64,000 nucleotides of DNA from Acidobacteriota bacterium (GTDB lineage Bacteria > Acidobacteriota > Blastocatellia > Pyrinomonadales > Pyrinomonadaceae). Both the position numbers and the translations under genes were made by a program. Positions within the stretch are counted from its first letter, which is position 1. The number at the start of each line of letters is the position of its first letter. The notes beneath the pieces are model-generated. The model was not told the origin of the DNA. It ran no database searches and saw only the letters and a program-made list of their open reading frames with translations. This document shows, piece after piece, positions 8,752-18,773 of this stretch. Location of the stretch: NCBI GenBank assembly GCA_003697135.1, contig RFGC01000047.1, forward strand, positions 62,001-126,000. The letters are read 5' to 3'.

Positions 8752-10881
8752 TCAAGCTTGTAGTTCAATTATAAACCTTGTTCCCTTCGGAAAATTCTTT
8801 GCAACGCGAATTTTTCCGCCGTGTTCCGATACAATCCGATGAACTATCACAAGTCCCAAGCCTGTTCCACGTCCTTTCGTGGAAAAATAGGGCTGAAAAA
8901 GTCTGGGAATGTCCTTCGGCGATATGCCTTTGGCATTGTCTGCAACTTCGATAAAAATCTTGCCTTGTTTTTCATCGAATTCAGTTGTTACGCATACGGT
9001 TTTTTCGCCTTGCTCTCCGTCAAACGCTTCAATGGCGTTTTCTATCAAATTGACCAGAGCTTGTTTCATTTGCTCTTTGTCAATCATGCAATTAGGCAAC
9101 CTTTCATCGAGCGAAGCTTTTATTTCGATAGTTTCCGAGCGATCCTCGTAAAGCGAAATGACTCTTTTGACTACGTCGTTTAGATTGCCATTTTCGAGCT
9201 TAATATCCGGCAGCTTTGCAAACTTGGAGAACTCATCAACCATAGATTTCAGGCTTTTAACTTCGCTCAAGATCGTTTCAGTGCTTTCTTCTATGATCTT
9301 CTTGAGTTGGTTTTGAGAGTCAGATTTTTCGATTTCGGATAGAAATTTTCGCCTGATTCTTTCTGCTGAAAGCTGAATAGGAGTAAGCGGATTTTTTATT
9401 TCGTGAGCCATTCGGCGAGCAACTTCTGACCACGCTGCGGCTCTTTGAGCGGCTAGAAGTTCGGTCAAATCTTCTATGACTAATACTATGCCACCATCAG
9501 GCAAAAGCGTAGCCGTTAGGGCAACTGGATAGATGTTCCTTTCGTTTGTCTCATCTTTTTGTCCGTTCGGATTCTCGGAGTAAATTGTAGTTTGCTCGAA
9601 AGCCTTACCGGCGCGTTTTGCACGTTTTATGATTTTATCGAAAACTTCGAGATTGTCGGCACTTAAAAGCTCAGAAAGTTTCAGTCCTCGGAAATCGCCA
9701 GTTTCTAGTTTCAGGATTTGTCTTGCGGCCTTATTTATTGTGGCGAGCCGATTTTCAGAATCTAAAGAAATCACGCCAGTTGAAAGTGATTCTAAGACGG
9801 TTTCGATGTATCTTCGTCTTTGTTGAAGTTCCTCTGCGTTTGCCTGAAGTTTTGAGGCCATCTGATTGAAGGAATCAACCAATATGGCAAGTTCGTCTTC
9901 TGCAAGGACATTAACTCGGTGAGAAAGATTGCCTTGGGCTATTTCACCGGCTCCTTCTGCCAAAGCTTTTATCGGAACGGTAAGCCCGCGCGCAACGTAG
10001 AATGCAACCCAACTAGAAGCGAAAATGAGAAGAAATGTTAAAAGTCCCAATGTGGAAAGCCCAATTTGCCGAACCATAGTTTGCTGAGCTTTAAGCCTAT
10101 CGAATTCTTTTAGTGCATTTTCGGCTATTTGATTTAGATTCTCGCCTGAATAAGTGCTTGGTATTATCAAAAGTTTCCTGCCATCAGTAAAATTCTCAAC
10201 TATCATCAATTGTCCGTCGGTATTTTGAAAAACGGATTTTGACGATGAAAAATCTGCACCTGCAATTTTGGCGTTTGCTTCTTCTGTGGAATGACTCTGA
10301 GCCAGAATTCTGTTATCTTTCGATAGGCAAACAATTTTCGCCAGATTCATTTTTTGTGCAAGTTCGGTTAGTTTTTCATCGTTTATCTCAGTGTTTTCGA
10401 GAGAATAAACAAGCAGTTGAGCTTTTTCTTTGAGGCTTGCTACTCGATTCTGAAACACCTCTTGCTGAACCTCACGTGCACTGCGGACAACGTTTTCTGG
10501 GATATTCGTAAACCATCGCTCAATGGCTCTGTTCATGAAGAGATATGAGAAAAGTGACATTGCTGTTATTGGCAGAAGGCTTACGGCGAAAAAATAAAAG
10601 AGAAGGCGCGTCTTTATCTTTGAGCCTAATTGCAATGCTTTCCGCTCGCGTAAGAGCTTCAAAAGGTTGCGAACAAAAATAAAAGCAAAGATTACGAAGG
10701 CGATGAAGTTTAGCGATGAAAGAGCATAAAGAATCAATGTGTCGGTGGCAGTTTCAACTATTATTTCTTTCCATAGGTTGGAAGCTTGAAGCAATACTAG
10801 TGTGATAAGCAGAAGAAAGGAAATGATGCCGAGAACCAATAACTTGAGATACTTTTTGCTTTTTGTTTGCTTCCTTTCCAC
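8752..10881 (-). CDS. ntrY: NtrY-like sensor histidine kinase
   Basis: This 709-residue protein has membrane segments near 12-32, 52-74, 92-116 and 273-296, with an extracytoplasmic sensing region (about 117-272) between the third and fourth. HAMP (about 297-350), PAS (about 358-470), a dimerisation helix with His493 in MAHEIKNPLTPIQ, and an ATPase domain follow. The ATPase has NLIENAIEAF, DNAKGISPKDIPRLFQPYFS and GTGLGLVIVHRI. This is the NtrY architecture. It starts at a GTG (10881) and is co-transcribed with ntrX. It would phosphorylate Asp52 of that regulator; the stimulus is not evident. Confidence 0.92.
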   Translation of the reverse strand: MERKQTKSKKYLKLLVLGIISFLLLITLVLLQASNLWKEIIVETATDTLILYALSSLNFIAFVIFAFIFVRNLLKLLRERKALQLGSKIKTRLLFYFFAVSLLPITAMSLFSYLFMNRAIERWFTNIPENVVRSAREVQQEVFQNRVASLKEKAQLLVYSLENTEINDEKLTELAQKMNLAKIVCLSKDNRILAQSHSTEEANAKIAGADFSSSKSVFQNTDGQLMIVENFTDGRKLLIIPSTYSGENLNQIAENALKEFDRLKAQQTMVRQIGLSTLGLLTFLLIFASSWVAFYVARGLTVPIKALAEGAGEIAQGNLSHRVNVLAEDELAILVDSFNQMASKLQANAEELQQRRRYIETVLESLSTGVISLDSENRLATINKAARQILKLETGDFRGLKLSELLSADNLEVFDKIIKRAKRAGKAFEQTTIYSENPNGQKDETNERNIYPVALTATLLPDGGIVLVIEDLTELLAAQRAAAWSEVARRMAHEIKNPLTPIQLSAERIRRKFLSEIEKSDSQNQLKKIIEESTETILSEVKSLKSMVDEFSKFAKLPDIKLENGNLNDVVKRVISLYEDRSETIEIKASLDERLPNCMIDKEQMKQALVNLIENAIEAFDGEQGEKTVCVTTEFDEKQGKIFIEVADNAKGISPKDIPRLFQPYFSTKGRGTGLGLVIVHRIVSEHGGKIRVAKNFPKGTRFIIELQA

Positions 10882-10970
10882 AAACGAAGTTTAGCATAGT
10901 TTTCAAGACTATCTCCAAACTTTTGAAACTTTATCGTTCCGAATTGAAATCAACGCCGATTTTCTACGTT

Positions 10971-12233
10971 TTACTTTTCTAGGCTAAAATCGTCGAACCA
11001 GACTTTGCCTGAAATTGGGCATATTTGTTTCGGGCATGGAGCACGCATCAAGCGCACAATCACCGCTTCGGTTGTTGGAAGAGTTGTGAAGGCAATTTCT
11101 AGAGATGTCCAGTCTGCTTCTGGTGGGATTGGTTCAGTTTCTGCTAGGACTTTTCCTTCTGCCGCATCAACAACTTGCCAAACTAACGTTTCTTGGGCTT
11201 TCAAATTGCTTCGGAAAAATAGCTTCAGCCTGTATTGCTGGGCAGAAGAGACAACAACCATCTGTTGAATAGAACGAAAATCCTTGCCCGTAGGAGAATT
11301 GAAAATCATAAACAAACTTTGCTCGCCGCTTCGCTTTTGTTCTCTGTTAATGCCTATTTGAGGCTCTACTCCTTCGGAGATTCTCCAGCCGAAGTGGTCG
11401 GGATTTGTCGTGTTTATTTCTTCCTCGAAACTTGGGTTTTGAAACTTTTCAGCTTCGAGTTTTTCGCTGTTCATGATTTGATTTCGCAGATGTAGGGCAT
11501 AACGGAATCTTTTTTCGGAAAGGAATAGACTAAAGAGCTGTTCGGCTAAGTTTCTATATTTTTTCGTGCTTTCTTCTGAAAGAGATTGCCATATTTGAAA
11601 GGCTTCGTCGAATCTTTTATCTCTGGCGAGCACTACCGAGAGTGCTGATTTTACTGCTTCAGAGTCGCCAATTTTATTCAGGATTTTGTCTGAATCACCA
11701 CGCAGAACAAGCCAAAGCGTTGCAATTGCGGGCACAGCAAGTGAGGTGTCCTTTTCAACGGCAATTCGGATTTCATTCAGAGCTTCTTCCTCTTTGCCTT
11801 GTCTTAAAAGGTTGTTTCCCAAAAGCCAGTGAACTTGAGCGTAATTAGGTGCGAGTTCTAAGGCTTTTCTGAAGGCGATTTCTGCTGATTCGGAACTTTC
11901 ATAGCGCTCTCTAGCAAATCCTAAAGCAAGCCAGAAACGATAATCATTCGGTGAAAGCGCAACTGCCTTTTCATACTCCTGCAAGGAGCGATTGATGTCT
12001 TCGGCGCTAAAAGAATTTTCAAGTGAATATGCTAAAGCGTAATGAGTTTTAGGATCGCTTGGTGCAAGAGAAACCAAAATTTCAGCTAATTCTTTTTGGC
12101 GAACGTTTCCCGCCGCTGAATCTGCCAGATACCATCTGATAACAAAGGTCAATAAAATCAAAAACAAGACTACCAAAATGGGTAGTCCGATATTTGCCGC
12201 TACTGAGTTTAAGCGAATGGTCCTTATTTCCAT
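10971..12233 (-). CDS. Membrane-anchored TPR protein with C-terminal jelly-roll-like domain
   Basis: This 420-residue protein has one N-terminal membrane segment (about 16-35) and TPR helices at about 50-240, including the unit around AEIAFRKALELAPNYAQVHWLLGN. A C-terminal region (about 265-420) resembles carbohydrate-binding jelly-roll modules: FGWRISEGVEPQIG, SLFMIFNSPTGKDFRSIQQ and KVWFDDFSLEK. Similar TPR plus binding-domain proteins occur in polysaccharide gene clusters. Its start overlaps the stop of the WecA-fusion gene by one base (TAATG), so translation is coupled. It may organise or bind the glycan made by the upstream enzymes; that role is inference. Confidence 0.75.
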   Translation of the reverse strand: MEIRTIRLNSVAANIGLPILVVLFLILLTFVIRWYLADSAAGNVRQKELAEILVSLAPSDPKTHYALAYSLENSFSAEDINRSLQEYEKAVALSPNDYRFWLALGFARERYESSESAEIAFRKALELAPNYAQVHWLLGNNLLRQGKEEEALNEIRIAVEKDTSLAVPAIATLWLVLRGDSDKILNKIGDSEAVKSALSVVLARDKRFDEAFQIWQSLSEESTKKYRNLAEQLFSLFLSEKRFRYALHLRNQIMNSEKLEAEKFQNPSFEEEINTTNPDHFGWRISEGVEPQIGINREQKRSGEQSLFMIFNSPTGKDFRSIQQMVVVSSAQQYRLKLFFRSNLKAQETLVWQVVDAAEGKVLAETEPIPPEADWTSLEIAFTTLPTTEAVIVRLMRAPCPKQICPISGKVWFDDFSLEK

Positions 12234-14023
12234 TACTCAAATCCGATTGTCTCTATTTTAAGCTCTGCCTTTTTCAAAATTATGCCTGTTTCCCTACAAA
12301 AATCCTTTACTCTGCGCAGGTTTTCTGGCTTTAGCTCTTTGCAACTGATTACGATTTCTTGAACTCCGATTTCTTCGCAAATCTTTGAGAGATCGCCGTT
12401 ACTGCCGAAAATTTTCAGTCCGTTTATAGTTTTCCCTTGTTTCATCGGGTCATCATCAACAAATCCGACGGGCAAATAGTTTAATTTTGGGTTGTTGTAA
12501 ATTTCGCGCAAAACCATCTCCCCACCATCGCCTGCACCATATATCAAAACTTTGCGACTGTTAGGTTGTGACTGATAGGGGAGCAGTTGCCGAAATAGCC
12601 TGAATGCTAGTCTGCTAGCTGTCAAAGTAGTGAAGAGGAAAAGCGCATCAAGCAAAATGACGCTTCGTGAGATTTCTTCGAGTTTGAAGAAAAAGAAGAA
12701 AACTATGACGCATAGGACGGAGCCAGAGACTACTGCCTTTGCGAAAGTTATCGAGTCGCTAAGTGTTGTGTATCGCCAAATACCTCGATAAACGCCCAGA
12801 AGCAAAAATGCTGAAAGCTTCAAAACTATTACGACGGGCAAGCTCATCAGGAAAAATTCCCATCGTTTTTCGTCACTTTCTATCGGACCGAAAACAATTA
12901 TGTTTGCCAAGTAGTAGGCAAGCGAGATTAAGAAAACATCGAGAAAAATCTCGAAAATCCTTCTTTTGTATGAAATGTCAACAAGGAAAGTGAAAATAGC
13001 ATTTTGTTGCTGGATTTCTTGAGTTTCTTCGTAGGCTTTGACTTTGGCAAGGTAAATACCAGCCATTATCAAAATAACGGTAAAGGTGGCTATTAGGGCA
13101 ACGCTTTGAGTAAATTCAAGATTGCGAACAATAATTGCAAGAATGCCAGCAACGGCAGCGAGTCCATATAGCAAGAGAACAGCTTTTTTTTCGGAAAGGC
13201 CCAAAGCTACGAGTTTATGGGAAGTATGATCACGTCCACCTTGGGAGATTTTCTTGCCGCTTAGTTTTCTCAAAATGGTGACGAAGGTTGTATCGAAGAT
13301 AGGGACAAACAGCGTCAACACTGGGACAGCAAGAACCGAGGCAATGCTACGTGATCGACCTGCTGTTTGGCTAAGCAAAATGGACGTCGAGAGAAAGAAA
13401 CCTATAAACATTGAGCCTGCATCACCCATGAAGATTGATGCAGGATTGAAGTTGAAAATTAAAAATCCTAACAAAGCCCCGATAAATCCTGAAATCATGA
13501 CTGCATCGTTGTATCCACCAGCTTCATAAAGGCTTATTAAAGTTATTGTTGCAGCGATTACGGCTATTCCTGCCGCAAGTCCATCCATGTTGTCTAAAAG
13601 GTTGATTGCATTTGTAATGCCGATTATCCAAAAAAAGGTCACAGCAGAGTTTATCAAGGTTGATTCAGTCCAATTCAGTAAAATTCCATTGCCGATGATG
13701 AATAAAGCACCAAAAATTTGTCCTAAAAGTTTTTGATAAGGTTTTATGTCAAAAATATCATCAATCAATCCTACTAAGAACAAAAGAGAGCTTCCTGCAA
13801 GAATGATACTAATTTCTCTATTCCATTCGACGAAGAGAAGATAGGCAAGCCAGACCGTGATAAAAATTGGCACACCGCCATACATCGCTGTAGGTTTTTT
13901 ATGCCATCGGTCAGCTCGCGGCTTAGCTACAAGTCCGTATTTTCTCGCTATATTCCGTGTGAGAAGCGTTAAGATAGCTGAAAGAGAAAATGCCAACAGA
14001 ATCGAAAGAAGAACTTCTTTCAT
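12233..14023 (-). CDS. WecA-type polyprenyl-phosphate sugar-1-phosphate transferase fused to a WbpM/CapD-like N-terminal half
   Basis: This 596-residue protein has two parts. Residues 1-330 are a multi-membrane WecA/MraY transferase with Asp-Asp at 88-89, NLLDNMDGLAAG (141-152), FMGDAGSMF (198-206) and GRDHTSHKL (263-271). That family moves GlcNAc-1-P or a similar sugar phosphate onto undecaprenyl phosphate. Residues 350-596 match the start of WbpM/CapD sugar dehydratases: membrane segments, GVYRGIWRYTTLSDS, then a nucleotide-binding domain with LIYGAGDGGEMVLREI. The protein ends before the short-chain dehydratase domain begins, so the added half cannot be a dehydratase and may be regulatory. 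It is first in a two-gene unit with the TPR protein. Confidence 0.85.
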   Translation of the reverse strand: MKEVLLSILLAFSLSAILTLLTRNIARKYGLVAKPRADRWHKKPTAMYGGVPIFITVWLAYLLFVEWNREISIILAGSSLLFLVGLIDDIFDIKPYQKLLGQIFGALFIIGNGILLNWTESTLINSAVTFFWIIGITNAINLLDNMDGLAAGIAVIAATITLISLYEAGGYNDAVMISGFIGALLGFLIFNFNPASIFMGDAGSMFIGFFLSTSILLSQTAGRSRSIASVLAVPVLTLFVPIFDTTFVTILRKLSGKKISQGGRDHTSHKLVALGLSEKKAVLLLYGLAAVAGILAIIVRNLEFTQSVALIATFTVILIMAGIYLAKVKAYEETQEIQQQNAIFTFLVDISYKRRIFEIFLDVFLISLAYYLANIIVFGPIESDEKRWEFFLMSLPVVIVLKLSAFLLLGVYRGIWRYTTLSDSITFAKAVVSGSVLCVIVFFFFFKLEEISRSVILLDALFLFTTLTASRLAFRLFRQLLPYQSQPNSRKVLIYGAGDGGEMVLREIYNNPKLNYLPVGFVDDDPMKQGKTINGLKIFGSNGDLSKICEEIGVQEIVISCKELKPENLRRVKDFCRETGIILKKAELKIETIGFE

Positions 14024-14080
14024 AACTTTTTAGAACTTTTTACACTAGAGCCCATCAATGCGCTCGTTTCATTCGCTAAA

Positions 14081-14109
14081 ACTATAACAAACCTGAGACT
14101 CAATCGCAA
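14081..14109 (-). promoter_or_regulatory. Sigma70-like promoter of the WecA-fusion operon
   Basis: On the minus strand TTGCGA (14109-14104) is followed after 17 bases by TATAGT (14086-14081), about 58 bases ahead of the ATG at 14023. The -10 matches consensus at five of six positions and the -35 at four. Spacing is ideal. Confidence 0.5.
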
Positions 14110-14210
14110 CAAAAATTTTGCTAGTGGTTGCCAGCGATTTCCAGAAGTAACGAAGAATTAAAGATAATTTCTGTAAGAGTGTTAAGCGAGATGCAAAGGG
14201 TTCATGAGAT

Positions 14211-15317
14211 TTATTCGTCGGCAACAACTTCAGCTTTTTTTGCGAGCGAGAGTTTTTTCGATTGCTCGAACATTTCTCTCAAAGAAAATCCGCGTTTGAC
14301 TATCAACAAAACTCCAACCATCGCCCAAAAGAGAATTCTGCCCTTTCTAATAATTGCCACCGTAACACCGAGTCCCGCGCCCAGAGCTAAAGTCTCTGTA
14401 ACAAATTGCGCCCCAGCCTCGTCAATGCCAACCAAGAAGGGAACAAGCTTGAAAACAATTGTGATCAAACGGCTGACGGATTCAAGAAGGAAAGCGACAT
14501 AAAATTTCGCTCCTTCTTCGCTTATCCGAGAAAGTATGAAGAGAACTTCCAGAACACCGAGAAGGTGAAAGGCAATCTGTAATAGCAGAATCGGCAGTAG
14601 CAAACGTGGGTAATGGCGATAATAGCCGTATATGAGATTCTCAAAAAGCCTTGCGTGTAGTCGTCCGTTTTCCAGATATTTTTTCAGAATGCCCTTTTTG
14701 TAGAGCCATTCGCAAGTGCCACTCAAAAAACGCCACCGGCGAAGCACCATAAGAACAAGGAAAACCATTATTCCTACAGTGGCAAAAATCAGCAGGTCCA
14801 AAGTCCAAATCCAATTCTCACTGAGTTGGAAACTTTTTAAGAAAACTATCGAACCGCAAGCAACGAAGAGAGCTGTGACGAATGAATAAAAGAGATTTTC
14901 AGTTGCGACACTTGACAAGCCTATGATTAAAGGCACTCTATGGCGAACTGCGATTGCTTTTGAGGTTCCGCTTACCAAAATACCAAGCGGAATCATGCTA
15001 CTCATTGCTTCGCCTATGATTACGGCTGGAATGGTGTCCCTGAGACGAAGCTTGTAAGGCTCAAAGACCGAAAGCTTCCATGCTAAAGAACGAACGAAGA
15101 TTCGCAAAAAGTATATGAAAAGAATCACGATGAAGCCATCTATTCCAACTTTCGCAATTCCTTCAAGAATTTCATGAATCCCAACAGACCAAACGAAATA
15201 TCCGAAAAGTAAAATGCCGAAAAACGTAAGCAATAAACCGAGAAATCGAAGTCTCGCTAATTTTCTGCTGTTTGTTTCTGCTTCGCTAATGGTCTTTTCT
15301 TTGAACTTTGAGGACAT
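14211..15317 (-). CDS. YbhN/UPF0104-type integral membrane protein (LPG-synthase-like membrane domain)
   Basis: This 368-residue protein is almost wholly hydrophobic, with seven to eight predicted membrane segments. It carries the family features SVGIHEILEGIAKVG near the N-terminus and LVPFLVGIDEAGAQF in the second half. This is the flippase-like fold found N-terminal in lysylphosphatidylglycerol synthases and alone in many glycan clusters; the soluble aminoacyl-transfer domain is absent. It probably moves or presents a lipid or lipid-linked substrate. It is downstream of no other gene, and it is divergent from the acyl-CoA dehydrogenase with 54 bp between starts. Confidence 0.8.
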   Translation of the reverse strand: MSSKFKEKTISEAETNSRKLARLRFLGLLLTFFGILLFGYFVWSVGIHEILEGIAKVGIDGFIVILFIYFLRIFVRSLAWKLSVFEPYKLRLRDTIPAVIIGEAMSSMIPLGILVSGTSKAIAVRHRVPLIIGLSSVATENLFYSFVTALFVACGSIVFLKSFQLSENWIWTLDLLIFATVGIMVFLVLMVLRRWRFLSGTCEWLYKKGILKKYLENGRLHARLFENLIYGYYRHYPRLLLPILLLQIAFHLLGVLEVLFILSRISEEGAKFYVAFLLESVSRLITIVFKLVPFLVGIDEAGAQFVTETLALGAGLGVTVAIIRKGRILFWAMVGVLLIVKRGFSLREMFEQSKKLSLAKKAEVVADE

Positions 15318-15371
15318 TACTCTATGATTGTTAATAAATCCATTTTACAAAACAGAAAGGAAAAGTTTGTT

Positions 15372-16553
15372 ATGAAGGCAACAGCTTTGGAAAAAGAAAT
15401 TTTACATCCTGCTTTAACGACTTTGAGCGAAGAAGAAGAACTTTTTAGAAGATCGGTTAGGGAATTTGCCGAAGGCGAAGTGCGTCCGCGCGTTGAAAAG
15501 ATGGAAAGAGAAGGCAAGCTAGACCCTGAGATTATAAGACAGTGTTTTGAATTAGGTCTTATGTCAATCGAAGCGCCGGAAGAATATGGCGGAGCAGGTT
15601 CTAGCTTTTTTAATGCGATTTTAGCTATAGAAGAGCTTGCACGCGTTGATGCTTCAACTAGCGTTTTTGTTGATGTGCATAACACGCTCGTAATGAATGC
15701 AATGCTTCGATGGGCTAATGAAGAGCAAAAGAAAAAATACATTCCGCAGCTTGTCAAAGAAAAAGTTGGCGCCTACGCACTTTCAGAAGCCAGTAGTGGT
15801 TCAGACGCATTTGCCTTGAAAACAAGAGCTGTTGATAAAGGCGATTATTACGAATTGACAGGGCGAAAACTTTGGATTACAAACGGCAACGAAGCGGAAA
15901 TTTTCATTCTCTTTGCAACAGTCAACCCAGAAGCGGGTTACAAAGGCATCACGGCTTTTATTATCGAAAAAGGCTTTGAAGGTTTCTCGATTGGTAAAAA
16001 GGAAGACAAGTTGGGGATTCGTGCCAGTTCCACTACGGAGTTGATTTTAGATTCGTGCAAAGTGCCTAAAGAGAATGTTTTGGGTGAAGTCGGGAAAGGC
16101 TACAAGGTTTCAATCGAGACCTTAAATGAAGGTCGCATTGGGATTGGAGCGCAAATGGTAGGCATTGCTCAAGGAGCATACGAAGCAGCTTTGAAATACA
16201 CTGCCGAAAGAGAACAATTCGGGCAAACCATTAACAAGTTTCAAGCCGTTCAATTCCAACTAGCAGAAATGGCGCTTGAGATAGAAGCCGCAAGATTGCT
16301 GGTTTATAACGCCGCTCGCCTTAAAGATTCAGGCAAATCTTTTGTCAAAGAGGCGGCTATGGCGAAACTTTACGCTTCACGAGTTGCTGAATACGTTTCA
16401 TCAAAAGCAATCGAGCTTTTCGGTGGTTACGGTTACGTTAAGGATTATCCTGTCGAAAAATACTGGCGGGATTCTAAAATCGGCGCAATCTACGAGGGAA
16501 CAAGCAACATGCAACTACAAACAATCGCCAAGTTGATAATAGGCGGTAAGTAG
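15372..16553 (+). CDS. Acyl-CoA dehydrogenase
   Basis: About 393 residues of the FAD-dependent acyl-CoA dehydrogenase family, which forms the 2,3-double bond of an acyl-CoA and passes electrons to ETF. Visible signatures are YALSEASSGSDAFALKT, the flavin-contacting stretch around LWITNGNEAEIF, and the C-terminal ELFGGYGYVKDYPVEKYWRD. The last lies before YEGTSNMQLQTIAK, where the catalytic Glu of short/branched-chain members usually lies. I chose ATG 15372 because AAAGGAAAAG precedes it; an ATG at 15324 in the same frame lacks a site. The crotonase at 42.1 kb could act on its product. Chain-length specificity cannot be read. Confidence 0.92.
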   Translation: MKATALEKEILHPALTTLSEEEELFRRSVREFAEGEVRPRVEKMEREGKLDPEIIRQCFELGLMSIEAPEEYGGAGSSFFNAILAIEELARVDASTSVFVDVHNTLVMNAMLRWANEEQKKKYIPQLVKEKVGAYALSEASSGSDAFALKTRAVDKGDYYELTGRKLWITNGNEAEIFILFATVNPEAGYKGITAFIIEKGFEGFSIGKKEDKLGIRASSTTELILDSCKVPKENVLGEVGKGYKVSIETLNEGRIGIGAQMVGIAQGAYEAALKYTAEREQFGQTINKFQAVQFQLAEMALEIEAARLLVYNAARLKDSGKSFVKEAAMAKLYASRVAEYVSSKAIELFGGYGYVKDYPVEKYWRDSKIGAIYEGTSNMQLQTIAKLIIGGK

Positions 16554-16616
16554 TTTTTGAAGCTTTGTTTTGACAAGTTTCTAAGCGATTTTCTGAATTG
16601 ACGGGAGTTTGATTCT

Positions 16617-17900
16617 ATGAGGAAGGTGTTTCTTTCTTTAGCGCTGCTTTTGTCATTTGTTTTTACAAGTTTTTCACAAACAATGCCTGAGGGGTTTGAT
16701 CCCCAATTGTGGCAGAAAGCTTTGAAAATCCACAAGAAAGCGATAATTGTTGATGGTCACAACGATATTACAACACCGATGCTTGATGAAGACCTAGATT
16801 TAAGCACAAGCACTGTAGGAAAGTTCCACAAAGACGGCACTCCATTTCATACCGATCTGAATCGCTTGAAAGTTTCTGGTATAACAGGCGTTTTCTTTTC
16901 GATCTATGTTTCTGGTGAGACTTTGAAAACTGGCGGCTCGATGAGAAGGGCAGTGGAGTTGATAGATGCGACGTATCGCGAAGTTGAAAAGCATTCTGAT
17001 ACTTTGACGATGTGCTACACTTCGCAAGATATAATTCGTGCAAAGAAACAGGGAAAAATATGCGCGTTGATGGGAATTGAAGGTGGTTATGCAATAGAAA
17101 ATTCTCTGTATGCGCTACGGGTTTTCTATCGTCTCGGAGTTCGTTACATGACACTAACTCACAACGTAACACATGATTGGGCTGATGCTCATCGTGATGA
17201 GCCGCGAAACAACGGGCTTTCTGAGTTCGGAAAAGAAGTTGTGCGTGAAATGAATAGGTTAGGAATGCTTGTTGATATTTCTCACGTCTCGGATAAAGTG
17301 ATGCATGATGTTCTTGACATTGCTACTGCTCCTGTTATTGCATCGCATTCATCGGCACGTGGCGTTGCTAATCACACTCGCAATGTTCCTGATGACGTTT
17401 TGAAGCGCATCAAAACGAATGGCGGAGTTGTGATGATAAATTTCTACCCAGCCTTTTTGGACGATGATTACAACAAAGCTGTGACCGAAAGAAACAATAA
17501 ACTAAAACCTCAACTTGATGCTTTGCGGGAAAAATACAAGGACGATCCAGTTGCTTACAGAGAAGCAGAAAGAAAGCTTTTTGAAGAAAACCCAATAGAA
17601 TTGCCGAGCTACACGCGCATAGTTGATCACATTGACCACATCAAAAAAGTCATAGGGATTGATTACGTTGGGATTGGTTCAGACTTTGACGGAGTTCCTG
17701 TGCTTCCGAAAGGCATGAATGGGGCTGAAGATTTGATTTTGGTTACGTATGAGATGCTACGTCGCGGCTACACAGAGCAAGAAATTTTGAAGGTTTTAGG
17801 CGGAAATTTCTTGAGAGCTTTCGCAGAAGCCGAAAGAGTTGCAAAGATAAATTCGCGCAAGATCAGCGCCGAAGGTAGCTTGAAAAAATTCAAGAAATAG
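16617..17900 (+). CDS. Exported M19 membrane dipeptidase (renal dipeptidase family)
   Basis: This 427-residue protein has a cleavable signal (hydrophobic 4-19, ending FTSFSQ). The mature protein has the dinuclear zinc ligands of family M19: IVDGHNDIT, ALMGIEGGYAIE, LTHN, VDISHVSDKVMHDV and IASHSSARGVANHTRN. The C-terminal block YVGIGSDFDGVPVLPKGM is also diagnostic. These enzymes hydrolyse dipeptides, including D-containing ones, in the periplasm or at the surface. GGGAG lies 9 bases before the ATG. It could feed peptide nitrogen to the cell. Confidence 0.92.
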   Translation: MRKVFLSLALLLSFVFTSFSQTMPEGFDPQLWQKALKIHKKAIIVDGHNDITTPMLDEDLDLSTSTVGKFHKDGTPFHTDLNRLKVSGITGVFFSIYVSGETLKTGGSMRRAVELIDATYREVEKHSDTLTMCYTSQDIIRAKKQGKICALMGIEGGYAIENSLYALRVFYRLGVRYMTLTHNVTHDWADAHRDEPRNNGLSEFGKEVVREMNRLGMLVDISHVSDKVMHDVLDIATAPVIASHSSARGVANHTRNVPDDVLKRIKTNGGVVMINFYPAFLDDDYNKAVTERNNKLKPQLDALREKYKDDPVAYREAERKLFEENPIELPSYTRIVDHIDHIKKVIGIDYVGIGSDFDGVPVLPKGMNGAEDLILVTYEMLRRGYTEQEILKVLGGNFLRAFAEAERVAKINSRKISAEGSLKKFKK

Positions 17901-17930
17901 CATATAGAAAACTCGAAAGCGAAAGATGCG

Positions 17931-18773
17931 ATGCTAAATGGGCAGAAGATCATCGTGGTGTTGCCTGCTTACAATGCTGAAAAAACGCTGGAAAAAACAG
18001 TTGCAGAAATTCCGCGTGACATTATAGATGAAATTCTGCTCGTTGATGACGGGAGTTCCGATAAAACGGTAAGTTTAGCGAAGAACTTGGATTTGACAGT
18101 ATTCACGCATGAACAGAATTTCGGATATGGACGAAATCAAAAAACATGCTACCGCGAAGCACTAAAGCGCAATGCCGACATAGTCGTTATGGTTCATCCC
18201 GATTACCAGTATTCGCCGAAACTCATAGTCCCAATGGCAAGTATGATTGCTTATGGCGAATACGATGTAGTTCTAGGATCGAGAATCTTGGGAAATACTG
18301 CTCTTAAAGGCGGGATGCCTCTTTACAAATACATCGCTAATCGTTTCTTGACTTTTGTTCAAAACATTCTAGTCGGACAGAAACTATCTGAATATCACAC
18401 AGGTTTTCGTGCTTTTCGCAGAGAAGTTTTGGAGAAACTACCGCTTGAAGAAAATTCAGATGACTTCGTATTTGACAATGAAATCATTTGTCAGGCGATT
18501 TTTTTCGGATACAGAATTGGCGAGATAAGCTGTCCGACCAGATATTTTCCTGAAGCCTCTTCAATAAACTTTCGTCGAAGCGTCAAATACGGTTTAGGCG
18601 TTTTGGCAACCTCAGTAAAATTCCGACTTCACAAAATAGGAATCTTGAAATTTAGAATTTTCAGAAAACGCGGGCAAAGACTATTTCCTGATTATTACAA
18701 GCAAATAGAGAAAACTCGAGAAGAAGAGTTGCAGAGAGGACAGCAGGAGCTGAAAGAAGTTGGAAAAAGATGA
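17931..18773 (+). CDS. GT2-family glycosyltransferase (polyprenyl-phosphate sugar synthase-like)
   Basis: This 280-residue GT-A enzyme has [32 protein letters not shown] and [15 protein letters not shown], the last holding the metal-binding acidic motif. [12 protein letters not shown] is typical of the dolichol-phosphate-mannose-synthase branch. It would transfer a sugar from a nucleotide donor to a polyprenyl phosphate on the cytoplasmic face. Its stop overlaps the start of a TMTC-like transferase by ATGA, and that protein would need exactly such a lipid-linked donor. The pairing is the main support for the assigned role. Confidence 0.85.
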   Translation: MLNGQKIIVVLPAYNAEKTLEKTVAEIPRDIIDEILLVDDGSSDKTVSLAKNLDLTVFTHEQNFGYGRNQKTCYREALKRNADIVVMVHPDYQYSPKLIVPMASMIAYGEYDVVLGSRILGNTALKGGMPLYKYIANRFLTFVQNILVGQKLSEYHTGFRAFRREVLEKLPLEENSDDFVFDNEIICQAIFFGYRIGEISCPTRYFPEASSINFRRSVKYGLGVLATSVKFRLHKIGILKFRIFRKRGQRLFPDYYKQIEKTREEELQRGQQELKEVGKR

